A stretch of DNA of 26,656 nt. Origin: Phallusia fumigata (Eukaryota; Chordata; Ascidiacea; Phlebobranchia; Ascidiidae). The stretch is taken from contig QXVZ01030633.1 in NCBI GenBank assembly GCA_008931825.1, positions 3,823-30,478 on the forward strand, given 5' to 3'. A model generated the notes under the pieces. It ran no database searches. It had not been told where the DNA came from and was given only the letters and a program-made list of their open reading frames with translations. Below are positions 10,574 to 21,735 of the stretch, piece by piece. Numbering within the stretch: position 1 is the stretch's first letter; every line of letters begins with the position of its first letter. Made by a program: the position numbers and the translations under genes.

Positions 10574-13500
10574 CTGACACTTTTTTTGTCGAAAAAAAGC
10601 AATGACTGTGCTCGGGAGTTGAACACTTAAGAGCGCCCAAGCTCTGTGGACTAAAGCATGATGTGTGGTATGCATAATACCCGGAAGGTGCATGTGATGC
10701 TGAGCATTGGAAACATTTGGGGCGAGCAGCTAAACAACAAAACCATTTTATAGGGTTTCCACACACAAATAAAGGGTAAGAAACACTTGTTGTTTGAAAA
10801 TAGTTATCTTTGCTCTCTTACGCCATCCAGTGTTGCATCCGGAGGTCGTGCAACTCTCGTGGCAGCTAACTTTCTTCAACTCCGTCCCGGGGACTGTTGT
10901 GGTGACACATCCTGTAGATTTGATCTTCTCAACCGAGCAACCTCTCTTCACGCTGAACTTCCTGTATACTACAAAACAACAAAATCTGTAATGTGAGATA
11001 AATTTGTTATTACATGTTATTACAAGAAATTACATGTTGCTCTTTATACTTTATGTTATATGTCGCAAAGGTGGTCTTAAGAGTGAGGAGCCGTTGCATT
11101 TGCGACTCACAAATATTCTTGAAACCATAATTTTCTTAACTACTGCCCACAACGGGGCTACTCAATTGTCGAAACTTAACAGTCACTTGATTTTGGATGC
11201 ATACGTTGCATTTACATAAGCACAGCACTAGTTAAGAATATAACTGCCGAACCTTTGCTAAAAACTAGTTGAGTATCCCTGGCCTACAGATTACCTGTTT
11301 GATCGTTGCTCTCATAATATTCAACAGTTGAATAACAATATTTGGATCCAGATGAACATGGGGATGCAGTGGTAGTGTAGTCACATGATGAACCAGTGGT
11401 GTCAGTGCACTGGACACACTTAAGAGTTGCTGAGCTAGTTTCCGACTCTGCAAAAAAAATAAAATAAGAGACTTGTTTAATGAACTCAATTTATTACAGG
11501 AGATAATAGAAAACTGACGTCATATTATACCCTTTACAATATTATTGTATCACTGCAAACATTTACGAAATAAGGTAAAATAATCTGGCCTTGGTTGGGA
11601 TTTGACAAACTAAAAAATCTATTCGTCCAATTTAACTTGTTGCCTCCACTTTACTTGTGCCGTATAAGCAATATTTTCTTGTATTGTTTTGCGTTTGTAC
11701 GGAATTGGAAGAAGTTCAGTTTGAAAACTGTTTCTTCTATTTACAGTTTTAGCTAAAACTAAGCAGACTTGAACCTTTTACTTACGTATTCCAGTATTGC
11801 AGTTGTTTTTGTTACAAGTCTCCAAACAAGTGTAAGCAGTGTAGATGCTTTGGAGAGAACTATCTGGCGGGGATGCGAAGCTGCAACCACTTCTGGGGTA
11901 ACTGCTGCAGCTTCTTGATATAAGGCTCCTTGCAACTTCGCCATCTGAATATAACGATTTATTAGCATGTTGCGTAAGACTGGTCAAAATTTGGTTTGTG
12001 CCCTTCGTTAGCTTAAACGCTAAAGCGGGGGTGTGCAACCTTTATAACTAGAGGGCCAAATACAATAACCCGCATTACACCGCGGGCAGCACCATTGGTT
12101 AACACAGGTTGGATTTGAAATTTCTGAATTGACATCAGCGAATTCCGTTTGGTCAGAATAAGTTTTTGCTGAGGTAAGTCCCAGGTAAGGAAACATGTGG
12201 AAGTTACGCAACAAGAATAATAAATGACTAAATGCTTGCACAAAAAACAATATGTTAAGTCTGTATGACACAAAGTTGATCCAAAAAGAACGTAGGTTTC
12301 AGGATGTGACCAATGTTATGATTTTATTGTTTTAACAATAAACCATTTAAATCGTTATAGCAACAATTTTATATATGTGTAACCTCGTGCATCCTATGTC
12401 TAATATTATACGCTGTTTGTTGTTTGTTTTGGGCTTTACTATTAGCTATTGTGTAATGTTTTGATTCACTAGGATGTCTGCCATTCGATTTTGTTGGTTT
12501 GCTTAAAAGTTAAGTTACCAACTTTAAAAACATTCAATGTTTTTGTGCCAGTGCATTTGCATTTAAGTTACCCAGTGGCTTGGAAGCATAATTTAAAAAG
12601 TAGTGGGCAAACAAAGAAAAGTGAGAATGACATTACTTTTATAAAAGAATTTCAACTGAGAAACTACTGAAACTATTTGTTTGAACCGGAAAAGTTCAAT
12701 ATTTTTTAAACTAAAGACCTACAGTTTTTTCCCTTCGCTTCCCCTTTTTTCGGGCGCATATTCATTTTGTAGTGTCGAAAGAAAGATAACAAAAAGTTAC
12801 AAAACCACATTTGAGGCAATTAATACATAACAAAATCAGATCAATGTAACTTACTTGTGTTCAACAAACTAGATTTGGTGACAACACAGTATCTCATATT
12901 ATTTGGACACGAAGTTGCTGCTGGTAGCTCTGCCGCACCCTTGGCACAATTCGGATTCATTTCTTCATTGCATTGTACACAAGTCCTCGGCCCTGTCGCT
13001 GTTGCCGCTGCTACCGCTGATGCTTTAAACACAATATAGTTTAATAAATGCCATTACCTAAAAAATGTTTCGAAATGCCTTTGGTGAAAAACAACGGGTT
13101 TATGCCATAAAATATACATGTTTCAGTGCGCTAGGCCCTGAAGGCTACATAATACCTACTTTTTTCTGTTTAAAATGATGGGTTAAGATTGTAACACATT
13201 ATTGGGATCTAAAAGTTGCAGACCTACTTGTGCTATGCGCGTGTTCAGAGCAAGGAACAGATAGAAGGGCGAGCACAAACACACATTCTGCTTGGCAGTT
13301 TATTTCCCTGTTTTACCCTTATCTTAATGGACGCATAACGTTTAAATCTAAGTATTGCTAATTACTCAACATAGGGTATCGAAACATTTTGACAAGCGTT
13401 TTCATACATGTTTTAGCCTTTTTTCCAAAACCCACTTACTTGTTGAAATAGAACAGTCAACCCCATGAACTCCTGGATTACAAACGCATTTTCCGGTTAT

Positions 13501-14510
13501 GTAATCACATTTGCCTTGAGATTTGTAGAAGTTGCAATCGGAAGAACACTGTTTCATTAAACCTGTGAAAAACAACATATAAATCTATTGTTAAAAACAG
13601 ATGTAGAGGCTGGAGTTTAAGCATAACAAAAAGGTTTTATTTACGTTTATTTGCTTTTAAGTACATAGCGAAAGTTACAAATCCTAATGGCTTGATTCTT
13701 GCAAATTCGGCCGAATAAAAAAGAAATTAGGATATTGTCTCCGAAAAGAGTCTCTATGTGACTAATAACTTACGTGTTGGCTGGATGTTGCAGAGAGTTT
13801 TGTTGCAGGAATAATAACAATATGTGGTTGAACCAGAAAATTCACATTGGGTTGCATCCGGCATAGCACTGGTTGAATAGTCGTGGTCGGAAAACCGATG
13901 TATGCATTGACGACTCACATAATCCAAAATGCCTACGCAAAAAAACTGACTTGAAAGTGATCGGATGTTTGTGTTTCGCGGATTTTAAACACACTTGTTT
14001 TTTTAACAAGTTTGTTCACAACAATGAAACGAATTGTGAGGAAGTATTTCGCGCGTAAAAGCTGATAAGGCGATATCTGTTTAGTTATGACTTCTTACCG
14101 TTGGATATTCGAACTTGAGTTCTGCAGTATTGTGATGTGCTGTAGCAAGTACTGTTTCCGTTTTCCAGAGCCGAGTCAAAACAAGATTCATGTCGTGACG
14201 GTTCCCCCTGTAATAGGACACGCTGCAGGACTTGCAGGAAATGCCTTTGTACAGAATAGGAAACAAATTTGACAATGCTTGATATCTGCAATTTGCCGTG
14301 GGGCGGAAAAGTATTTCAAACCATTTTAAGCCTTAGAAACCCCATAAAGCTTCAGAAGCTATCTAACTTAAAACAATAAAGCATTTGTTTGGACTATACG
14401 ATAATTAAACACCATTTAAGTATGTAACATCATTTACCATTGTACTTACGTTCTGTTTTGCCAAACGAAGCCACAAACACTAACATCACCATAACCCACA
14501 GGTCCGCCAT
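10574..14510 (-). CDS. Gene C: LU/EGF family member, exons 1-9, with a frameshift in exon 2
   Basis: Exons: 14510-14450, 14244-14099, 13932-13774, 13562-13440, 13016-12855, 11944-11786, 11447-11295, 10968-10822, 10729-10574. All junctions are GT-AG at the phase-1 positions used in A. Exon 2 is 146 bases instead of 147: the C/T run near 14202-14210 reads one base short of A, B, D and E. The frame is therefore lost in LU1 (the two halves GISCKSCSVSYY and GEPSRHESCFDSALENGN lie in different frames). This is either a null allele or a sequencing error in a homopolymer. Every other exon is open and keeps all cysteines, which favours an error or a very recent loss. Exon 5 carries six extra codons (VAAATA) before the first cysteine. 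Exons 10-11 are lost at 10431. The long intron 5 (11945-12854) contains a hAT-like insertion. Confidence 0.8.
12026..12110. mobile_element. hAT-like fragment inserted in gene C intron 5
   Basis: GGGGTGTGCAACCTTT followed by AGAGGGCCAAAT resembles the ends of many non-autonomous hAT elements. The flanks (GCCCTTCGTTAGCTT and CAGCGAATTCCGTTTGGTC) align with gene D intron 5 (about 17436 and 17575), where this segment is replaced by different sequence. Exact termini and target duplication were not resolved. Confidence 0.35.
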
Positions 14511-14588
14511 GTTTCAAACTTGTTCAAACGGTAAACCAACGCTTTGCCTTGAAATAACACTTGTGCCTAAAACCGCCTACTCGGACAG

Positions 14589-14595
14589 TTATATA
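14589..14595 (-). promoter_or_regulatory. TATA box of gene C
   Basis: TATATAA on the minus strand, 79 bases upstream of the ATG, with the same flanking core as the other genes. The TGACG element upstream is altered to GATGGCGTGATATCA. Confidence 0.65.
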
Positions 14596-14639
14596 GACGC
14601 CAGGTGAAGAAGGTGGTTGACTGTTTAACTAAACACACC

Positions 14640-15640
14640 GATGGCGTGATATCAAAAATTCAAAACAATTACTATTTACATTTTTAAAACACCCCCATTT
14701 GTCACAAAGCGCATTTACATATTCCATCATAACTCACTATACTCACATACTGCACATCATACACCACATATAGATACCAAACACATACATGATCATCCAA
14801 CATGAACCACAGACATCCTACAGTATCGTTCTCATTGTGATCCACCCATTTTCACATGAAAGCGTAAAGGCTCCAATTGCCAAATGCGATTTTACCAGGA
14901 AGTTTATGAGCATTCTTTGTTTAATGTTTATTTGCCGAGTAGGCCGAAGTACACCTGAGTAAGAAGAGTCATTTCCGAAATGTTCATTACTCCTTTTGAG
15001 CTGCCTACCTTTACCTTGACGTTGGAACGTTGATAGCGTCGCAGTAAGTTTCCCGTGTGGGCGTTTTTAAATAACTTTTAGATGAAGCTTTGTCCTTCTA
15101 TATGATTGTAATAATGTCAAATCGCAAACATATACAAATGTCCAATTGTTTGATACTTACATTTGACTAAAAATGATTCCACACATTGCAGCAAATCTGT
15201 AGCATACGTAATGTTCTATGGAGTTAACAAGTCTACTTCAGATAAAAGAAACTATCTATCTAAAATGGACGTTTGGCAATTTATAGCGAGTTTGTTTGGT
15301 TCGCTGCCTTCGTCGTATATTTTTGTGTTGATAACGCTTGACATTAACTCACAGCTGAAATATATCACAGCTGACTGGATAAAACACATAGTAAAAAAAA
15401 ACAGAAACAGATCTCTATCGCCACGAGGCGTTCAGTGTTTGCACCAATTACTGCCAGTAGATGTCGCTTCTGATTGCCACAACTGCTACAAACACAGTTC
15501 GCTTGGTCGAATGGACAGAAACGCTCGACCCATATACCTGATCGGGATTCGTTCTCGGGATCGTCCCGGGTTCGTTCCCCGCGAAAAAAGTTTTTCGGCT
15601 AAATGGTGTAAAGCGCTCGATCATATATACAATACTGATA
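14640..15640. repeat. Duplicated spacer upstream of gene C (pairs with 20395-21360)
   Basis: Aligns along its length with the spacer upstream of gene D: a CA-rich start (CATCATACACCACATATAGA), a middle part with GAGTAAGAAGAGTCATTTCC and a tRNA-like repeat at the end. Similarity stops near 15640, where sequence switches directly to intron 3 of an orphan family exon with no unknown base between. A 77-base minus-strand reading frame at 14928-15004 is discussed as a finding. No convincing gene is seen. Confidence 0.8.
15411..15622 (+). repeat. tRNA-like short interspersed repeat, copy upstream of gene C
   Basis: TGGTCGAATGG at 15504 resembles a pol III A box and GGTTCGTTCCC at 15569 a B box, at tRNA-like spacing. 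The repeat occurs again at 21141-21352 and as a fragment at 509-610. A tRNA-derived SINE is the best guess, but part of the copy number comes from spacer duplication. Confidence 0.4.
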
Positions 15641-15801
15641 ATCTGATTTACTTGAAAGGACAATGTTAATGTCTAGATCTTACAATTTCGGCCGATTGAA
15701 AACCAAAGATAATAGGCGAGAATGTCCAGATGCGACTATAGGGTCATTGATGAAATAGGCCTATAACCCAAGGCACAGGAACGTGTATTCCATTAACTTA
15801 C

Positions 15802-15960
15802 GTGTTGGTTGATTGTTGCAGATAGTTTCGTTGCAGGAATAATAACAGGTTGTGTATATTCCAGAATTTTCACATTGGGTTGCATCCGGCATAGCATTGG
15901 TTGTACTGTCGTGGTCGTGTTTCGAATCTGTGCATCCACGATTCACATATTTCAAGACAC
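15802..15960 (-). pseudogene. Orphan exon 3 of a further family copy
   Basis: A perfect 159-base exon 3 (second half of LU1, five cysteines, starts GVLKYVNRGC, ends NNQPT) with intact AG acceptor and GT donor. Its intron 3 (down to about 15650) matches introns 3 of A and B, then breaks into the spacer of gene C, so exons 4-11 are missing. On the 5' side an unknown base at 15973 separates it from gene D exon 9, so its exons 1-2 may lie in that gap. Read literally, it is fused to half of gene D exon 9, which is an artefact of the join. It could be a truncated gene or a misassembled part of an intact one. Confidence 0.7.
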
Positions 15961-15972
15961 CTTCGCAAAAAC

Positions 15973-15973
15973 N
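15973..15973. other. Unknown base joining gene D exon 9 to another copy's intron 2
   Basis: Exon 9 of gene D is cut mid-exon here, after TCATGCTTA. The bases on the other side are the polypyrimidine end of an intron 2. Missing sequence should include the rest of D and the 5' end of the orphan copy. Confidence 0.8.
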
Positions 15974-18900
15974 TAAGCATGAAAGGGTGCCTGTCGTGAC
16001 GCTCTGATCATACTTTGCTGAGCATTGCACACATTTGGGGCGAGCAGCTGAACAACAAACACAGTCTGTACGGTTTGGGTGACCAAATTAAGGGGAAAAT
16101 GAACGTAAATACCAGAGAACTCATATATATCGCGAATAAGCTATTTTCGCGGTCACTATCTTATGTTTCAAAAAAACATGCGTTGTTTGAAAAAAGTTAA
16201 CTTTGCTCGCTTACGCCACCCAGTGTTGCATCCGGAGGTGGTGCAACTCTCGTGGCAGCTAACTTTCTTCAACTTCGTCCCGGGAACAGTTGTGGTGACA
16301 CATGCTGTAGATTTGATCTTCTCAACCGAGCAACCTCTCATCACGCTGAACTTCCTGTATACTACAAAGCAACAAAATCTTACATCATGACGTCAGGTTT
16401 TTTAGTGCTTCTTGCGCTTTGTGATATATTTTAAGCTGTACGGCGGGGCTTCCCAAACTTTTTGATCTGCGACCCCTTTTTCTAAATTTTTTCTCAACCA
16501 ATAACGTTTGACGAAAAAAAAGAAGTTCAAAATATACCATTTGTTGAAAGAGTAGTACTAGAAAGCAAATTCAACTAATAATTTATTCCTGAACCACATG
16601 TAACCAACTGTATTACCTGAGCCGTCGTTGCTTTCATAATATTCAACAGTTGAATAGCAATATTTCGATTCAGGTGGACATGGGGAAGTAGTGGTAATGG
16701 TGTCACATGATGAACCAGTGGTGGCAGTGCACTGTACACACTTAAGAGCGGTGAGGATAGAGTCCGACGCTGAATGATAGCAATAGTTAAGCTAGAAAAC
16801 TATTTTTAGTGACATTAATTTGTTGTACAACTACGTTACAAAATAGGAATCTTACGTTACATGTATAATTTGTCAGTAAGCACTTATAATAGGTTTGGGC
16901 AATAGTTCTCAAACTTGTTTGTTCTTTGGATCCCTTAACTGTTATGAAAGGTGAAAAACCCCCGAAACGAGTAAATTTAGTTCGTACGTAGTTTATATCA
17001 CTACATTATTTACCCCTAGTGGGAATCCCCCTCCCCTCGCAACCCCTTGGGTAGAGGCCTAGCCCGCGTTGAAATTTAAACTCTAAAACTAGAAAACAAG
17101 TTTTCTCTGTTTACGATCTTTTGCATGTTTAGGGAGTTAAAACGAGATGCGTTTGACGATCGATTTATTTATTGGTGCTTTCGCTCAGACGAAGCAGACT
17201 TTGATTTAAACCTTCTACTTACGTATTCCAGTATTGCAGTTGTTTGTGTTACAACTCTGTGAACAAGTGTAAGCAGTGTAGATGCTTTGGAGAGCGGTGT
17301 CTCCAGGGGATGCCAAACTGCAACCACTTCTGGAGGAACTGCTGCAGCTTCGTGATATAAGGCTTCTTCCAACTTCTCCATCTGAATATAACGGCATTTC
17401 GGTCATTGGGTAAGATTGGCCAAAACTTGGTTTTTCCCCTTCGTAAGCTTTTTTTTTCTTTTGGTAATTATGTTCGATGGGCTAAACTACGCCTTACTAG
17501 ATGACGCTCGAAATGTGCTTAATGATCCTTTTTGCTGGCTAAAAACATTTATGGGAATTTCCGATTTGAAATCAGCGAATCCCGTTTGGTCAAAATATTG
17601 TAAGGCAAGTTTTATGCTGAAAGTAAGAAGCATCGCTATAAGTGGAAGTTACGCAATAAGAACAATAAATCACTAAATGCTTACACAACAAACAAGGTGA
17701 CAAGTCTGTTTACACAAAAGTGACAGAAAAAGAACTTAGGTTTTGAGCTATGACTAATGTTATGATTTTATTGTTATAACAATAAAATAAATCGTTATAG
17801 CAACAATTTTATATATGTGTAACCTCGTGCATCCTATGTCTAATATTATACGCTGTTTGTTGTTTGTTTGAACTGTGGGCTTTGCTATTAGGTGTGGTGC
17901 GGTGTGACGATTTGATTCACAAGGATGTGTTTTCACTTTCACTTGTTAGTTTGTTTAAAACTAAAGCAAAAACTTAAATTAAAAAATTATTCAAAACAAA
18001 ATCAGCCACAGTTTTTTCGTTAAGTTACTCAGTGGCTGGCATATTGTATCTATAACTTTAATATGAAATGGGTAACAGTGAGAAACATTAATACAAAACG
18101 AAACAAACAAGCCTTACACGTAGGGGTAACCATAACAGTAAAATAAATGAAAACAAGAATCAATTCATTTACTTGTGTTCAACAAACTAGATTTGCTGAC
18201 AACGCAGTATCTCATATTATTTGGACACGAAGTTGCTGCTGGTAGCTCTGCCGCACCCTTGGCACACTTCGGATTCATTTCTTCATTGCATTGTACACAA
18301 GTCCTCGGCCCTGTCGCTGTTGCCGCTGCTGCCGCTGATGCTTTAAACACAATTTAGATTAATAAATGCCGTCACCTGAAAGATGTTTAAAAATGCTACT
18401 GGTGAAAAAAACAAAAACAAGTTTATTGCTCAAAATGTATATATGTTACAGTGCGCTAGACCTCGAGGGCTACATAATACCTACTTTTTGCTGGATAAAG
18501 GTTCTAACATTGAAACATTATTGGGAACCAAGCTTGGACGAGAACAGACTCAACTGATCACATTTCTTTGAAAAAATTTGTATTTAAGCGAACATTCATG
18601 GAACTAAATCTTAAGCAGAAACCAAACTACTTGAGCGTGTCAACAACAAAAGTTCACCATCAAACCGACAAAGTGCGTTCAAAAGTCCCCCACGCTAATT
18701 GCTGCCAAAAGCATCGTGCAGTGTGCGTTTTAAACGCAAGGAAAAGATAAGATGGCGAGCACGAGAAGGCAGTTTGCCTTGCAGTTATTTCCTGTTTCAC
18801 TTTCCTCAATAGGCGCATGTGTTAAAAACACTTAAATGTAAATATTGCTGTGCACTCGGTTCAGCGTTTCATCACTTTCATTTTTTTAGCCTTTATCCAA

Positions 18901-20264
18901 AACCCACTTACTTGTTGAAATGGAGCAGTCAGCCCCCTGAAAACCTGGATTACAAACGCATTTTCCGGTTATGTAATCACATTTGCCTTGAGATTTTGCG
19001 TAGCTGCAATTGGAAGGACATTGCTTCATCAAACCTTTGAAGAAAACAGCATAATGATGGGAAAGAGCTATATATTACATACATTTTGCTACAAAGTGGC
19101 CCTGATAGAAAGGCCTAAATCACATAAATTTAGAGTCGAAATGAAATAGGAGGGAAAATCACTATGTGTCTGGCTTTGGTGATGAATAGAGACTCAAAAC
19201 TCCAAGACACCAGAGGCATAAACAAGCAAGTATTCCACATTAACTTACGTGTTGGTTGGATGTTGCAGTTAGTTTCGTTGCAAGAATAATAACAATTTGT
19301 GGTTGATCCCGAAACTTTACATTGGACCGAATCCGGCATAGCATTGGTTGTTGTGTCGTGGTCAGAAGTAGGGTTTATGCATTCACGATTCACATGATAC
19401 AAGACACCTTCGCAAAACAAGCAATGTTAAAAGTAATTTAATTCGTGTGTGGACATTGAAATCGTTTCGGCGATATTTTAAACACACTTCTTCTTGTTTG
19501 TACTCAAAAATGAAACAGATTGTATCAGGCACTTGCAATGGGGTAGTGAATCGCGATTAAAATCTAAAACTATAAAAAATGGTAAAGGTAGTTTAATTGC
19601 AACTACTTACCGCCGGATATTTGGACTTGAGTTCTGCAGTATTGTGATGTGCCGTAGCAAGTGTTGTTTGGGTTTTCCAGTGCCGAGTCGAAACAGGATA
19701 CATGTCGTGACGGTTCCCCCTTGTAATAATAGTTCCTGCAGTACTTACAGGACAGACCTATGCACAGAATAAGAAACAAATTTGACAATGCTTGACATTG
19801 GAAATTTGTCGTGTGGTAAAAAAAGTCTTTCAAACCCCATGAAGTTGCAAAGCTCATCTCACCTGTCTATGAAAGTCCGTACAATTGTCTGCAGGGCAAA
19901 AGCACAAACTTATTGGCCAAGAAACTCGTTTAAAATCTACTTTAAATCGGCAAGTGAGATTAGTTCTGAAACTTTCTAGGGTTCGAAAGGCTTAAAATGG
20001 TTTGAAAGACTTTTCAATTTCGCAAAACTATGGCGACGTTTGTTACAAATGTTATGCCGTGTGCTGTCAGCATAAAGTATTTCAAAACTCTTTTAGATAA
20101 CTAAACACCAATGGTTAAATTTTTCTATTCAACAGAAACTATGTCGCTGTGATTTTGGAGGTCCCTGATTCTATTATAAAACATCGTTTAACATTATGCT
20201 TACCTTCTGTCGTGCCACACGCAGCCACAAACATCAACATCACCATAAACCACAAGTCCGCCAT
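15974..20264 (-). CDS. Gene D: LU/EGF family member, exons 1-8 and half of exon 9
   Basis: Exons: 20264-20204, 19757-19611, 19407-19249, 19034-18912, 18334-18173, 17381-17223, 16769-16617, 16361-16215, 16047-15974 (cut). The joined frame is open for 395 codons. The signal peptide is MADLWFMVMLMFVAACGTTE; LU1, EGF, LU2 and LU3 are complete with all cysteines, and LU4 keeps its first three cysteines before the gap. EGF has FQG where A to C have VHG. Exon 5 carries an Ala-rich insert (AAAATA) similar to C. Within exon 6, positions 17232-17325 are the same as gene A, while the adjoining part differs. Introns 6 and 7 contain hAT-like fragments. Intron 5 (17382-18172) and intron 4 (18335-18911) hold no other gene. 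Confidence 0.85.
16446..16510. mobile_element. hAT-like fragment in gene D intron 7
   Basis: GGGGCTTCCCAAACTTTTTG followed by ATCTGCGACCCC is a typical terminal stretch of non-autonomous hAT elements. No partner terminus was found in the intron and the equivalent introns of A and C lack it. Confidence 0.35.
16898..17085. mobile_element. hAT-like element in gene D intron 6
   Basis: CAATAGTTCTCAAACTTGTT near 16907 followed by TTTGGATCCCTTAACTG looks like a hAT left end. GCAACCCCTTGGGTAGAGGC near 17039 looks like the right part. Absent from intron 6 of A and C. Internal sequence is short and non-coding. Exact ends were not resolved. Confidence 0.4.
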
Positions 20265-20335
20265 GTTTTAAAGGTAAACCAACGTATTGCTTTCAAAAAA
20301 AAACTTTTTATGCCTAAAACCGCCTACTCGAACAG

Positions 20336-20342
20336 TTATATA
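20336..20342 (-). promoter_or_regulatory. TATA box of gene D
   Basis: TATATAA on the minus strand, 72 bases upstream of the ATG, in the shared promoter block. The TGACG element is AATGACGGGATATCAC. Confidence 0.65.
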
Positions 20343-20394
20343 GACGCCTGATAAAAAGGTGGTTGACTGTTTAACTAAACACACCAATGACGGG

Positions 20395-21360
20395 ATATCA
20401 CAAATTCAAAACAATTGCTATTTACGTTTTTAAAACACCCCCATTTGTCACAAAGCGCATTTACATATTTCATCATAACTCACTATACTCACATACTGCA
20501 CATCATACACCACATATAGATACCAAACACAAACATGATAATCAAACATGAAGCACAGACAACCTACGGTATCGTTCTCATTGTGATCCGCCCATTTTCA
20601 CATGAAAGCGTAAAGGCTCCAATTGCCAAATCCGATTTTACCAGGAAGTTTATGAGCATTCTTTGTTTAATTTTTATTTGCCGAGTAGGCAGAGGTCCTC
20701 CTGAGTAAGAAGAGTCATTTCCGAAATATTCATTACTCCTTTTGAGCTGTCTACCTTTTCCGGTGACGTTAATACGTTGATAGGGTCGCAGTAAGTGGGC
20801 GTTTTCAAATTACTTTTAGGTGAATTTTGTCTTCTATATGATTGTAATAATGTCAAATCGCAAACATATACAAATGTCCAATTGTTTTATACTTGCACTT
20901 GACTAAAAAATGATTCCACACATTGAAGCAATTCTTTAGCACACGTAATGTTCTATGTAGACAACAAGTCCCCTCCAGACCAAAAAAAATTATCTATCTA
21001 AAATGGATATTTGATAATACCGAGCTTGTTTAGTTCACTGCCTTCGTGGTATATTTTTGTGTTGATAACGCTTGACATTAACTCACAGCTAAAATATATC
21101 ACAGGAGACTGTAAGACACATAGTAAAAAAACAGAAACAGATCTCTATCGCCACGAGGCGTTTAATGTTTGCACCAATTACTGCCAGCAGATGTCGCTTC
21201 AGATTGCCACAACTGCTACAAACACAGTTGGCTTGGTCGAATGGACAGAAACGCTCGACCAATATACCTGATCGGGATTCGTTCTCGGGATCGTCCCGGG
21301 TTCAAACCGCGCAAAAAAAGTTTTTCGGCTAAATGGTGTAAAGCGCTCGATCTCATATAC
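20395..21360. repeat. Duplicated spacer upstream of gene D (pairs with 14640-15640)
   Basis: Second copy of the spacer, clearly diverged from the first by substitutions and small indels. It ends with the tRNA-like repeat (21141-21352) and then joins the 3' flank of gene E, which in turn resembles the 3' flank of gene A (about 655-944). No convincing gene is seen. Confidence 0.8.
21141..21352 (+). repeat. tRNA-like short interspersed repeat, copy upstream of gene D
   Basis: Same repeat as 15411-15622, with the A-box-like TGGTCGAATGG kept and the B-box-like part altered to GGTTCAAACC. It lies at the boundary between gene D spacer and gene E 3' flank. Confidence 0.4.
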
Positions 21361-21641
21361 AGGAATAATAAAAAACTGATCGGAATTTTCGCAAAGATAA
21401 TTTTATTGATTTCTGTTGACCACTAGGCTTTCACTAGGTTATAGAGCACATGTGGTTTCACGATAGGTTGGAAAGAGTTTTATAATGGATTCGACGAATG
21501 CAGACTTGTTGCGTCCAGTACCTCCACGAAGTTAAGAACCAATGCAGAGTCTTTGCAAAGATTTTAAATTTACTCAAGAGCCATAAAAGACTACATTTTT
21601 GGAATGCATTGTTATATTGTTTATGAGGCGATAAAATACAT

Positions 21642-21647
21642 TTTATA
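21642..21647 (-). other. Candidate poly(A) signal of gene E (TATAAA variant)
   Basis: The minus strand reads TATAAA about 90 bases after the gene E stop, at the position equivalent to 852-857 after gene A. Confidence 0.3.
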
Positions 21648-21735
21648 ATATTTGTCATTCGTACAGAACATCATTGTCTTTTTCAGTTTCGTTAAATCAT
21701 TTTGATTTCACTGAAGCTGAATTTTTCTGTCTCCT

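Noticed and set aside
15504-15579. Functional tRNA gene
   Set aside because: A- and B-box-like motifs are present, but no convincing acceptor stem or anticodon arm could be paired, and the copies are repeats.
15163-15669. Longest open frame in the window (168 codons, plus strand)
   Set aside because: It runs through duplicated spacer and the tRNA-like repeat, and the matching copy at 20930-21370 is broken by stops and indels. No domain is recognisable.
15761-16030. Continuous frame joining half of exon 9 to exon 3 across the unknown base
   Set aside because: The join crosses an intron end (polypyrimidine and AG) and an unknown base. It is an assembly artefact, not a fused protein.
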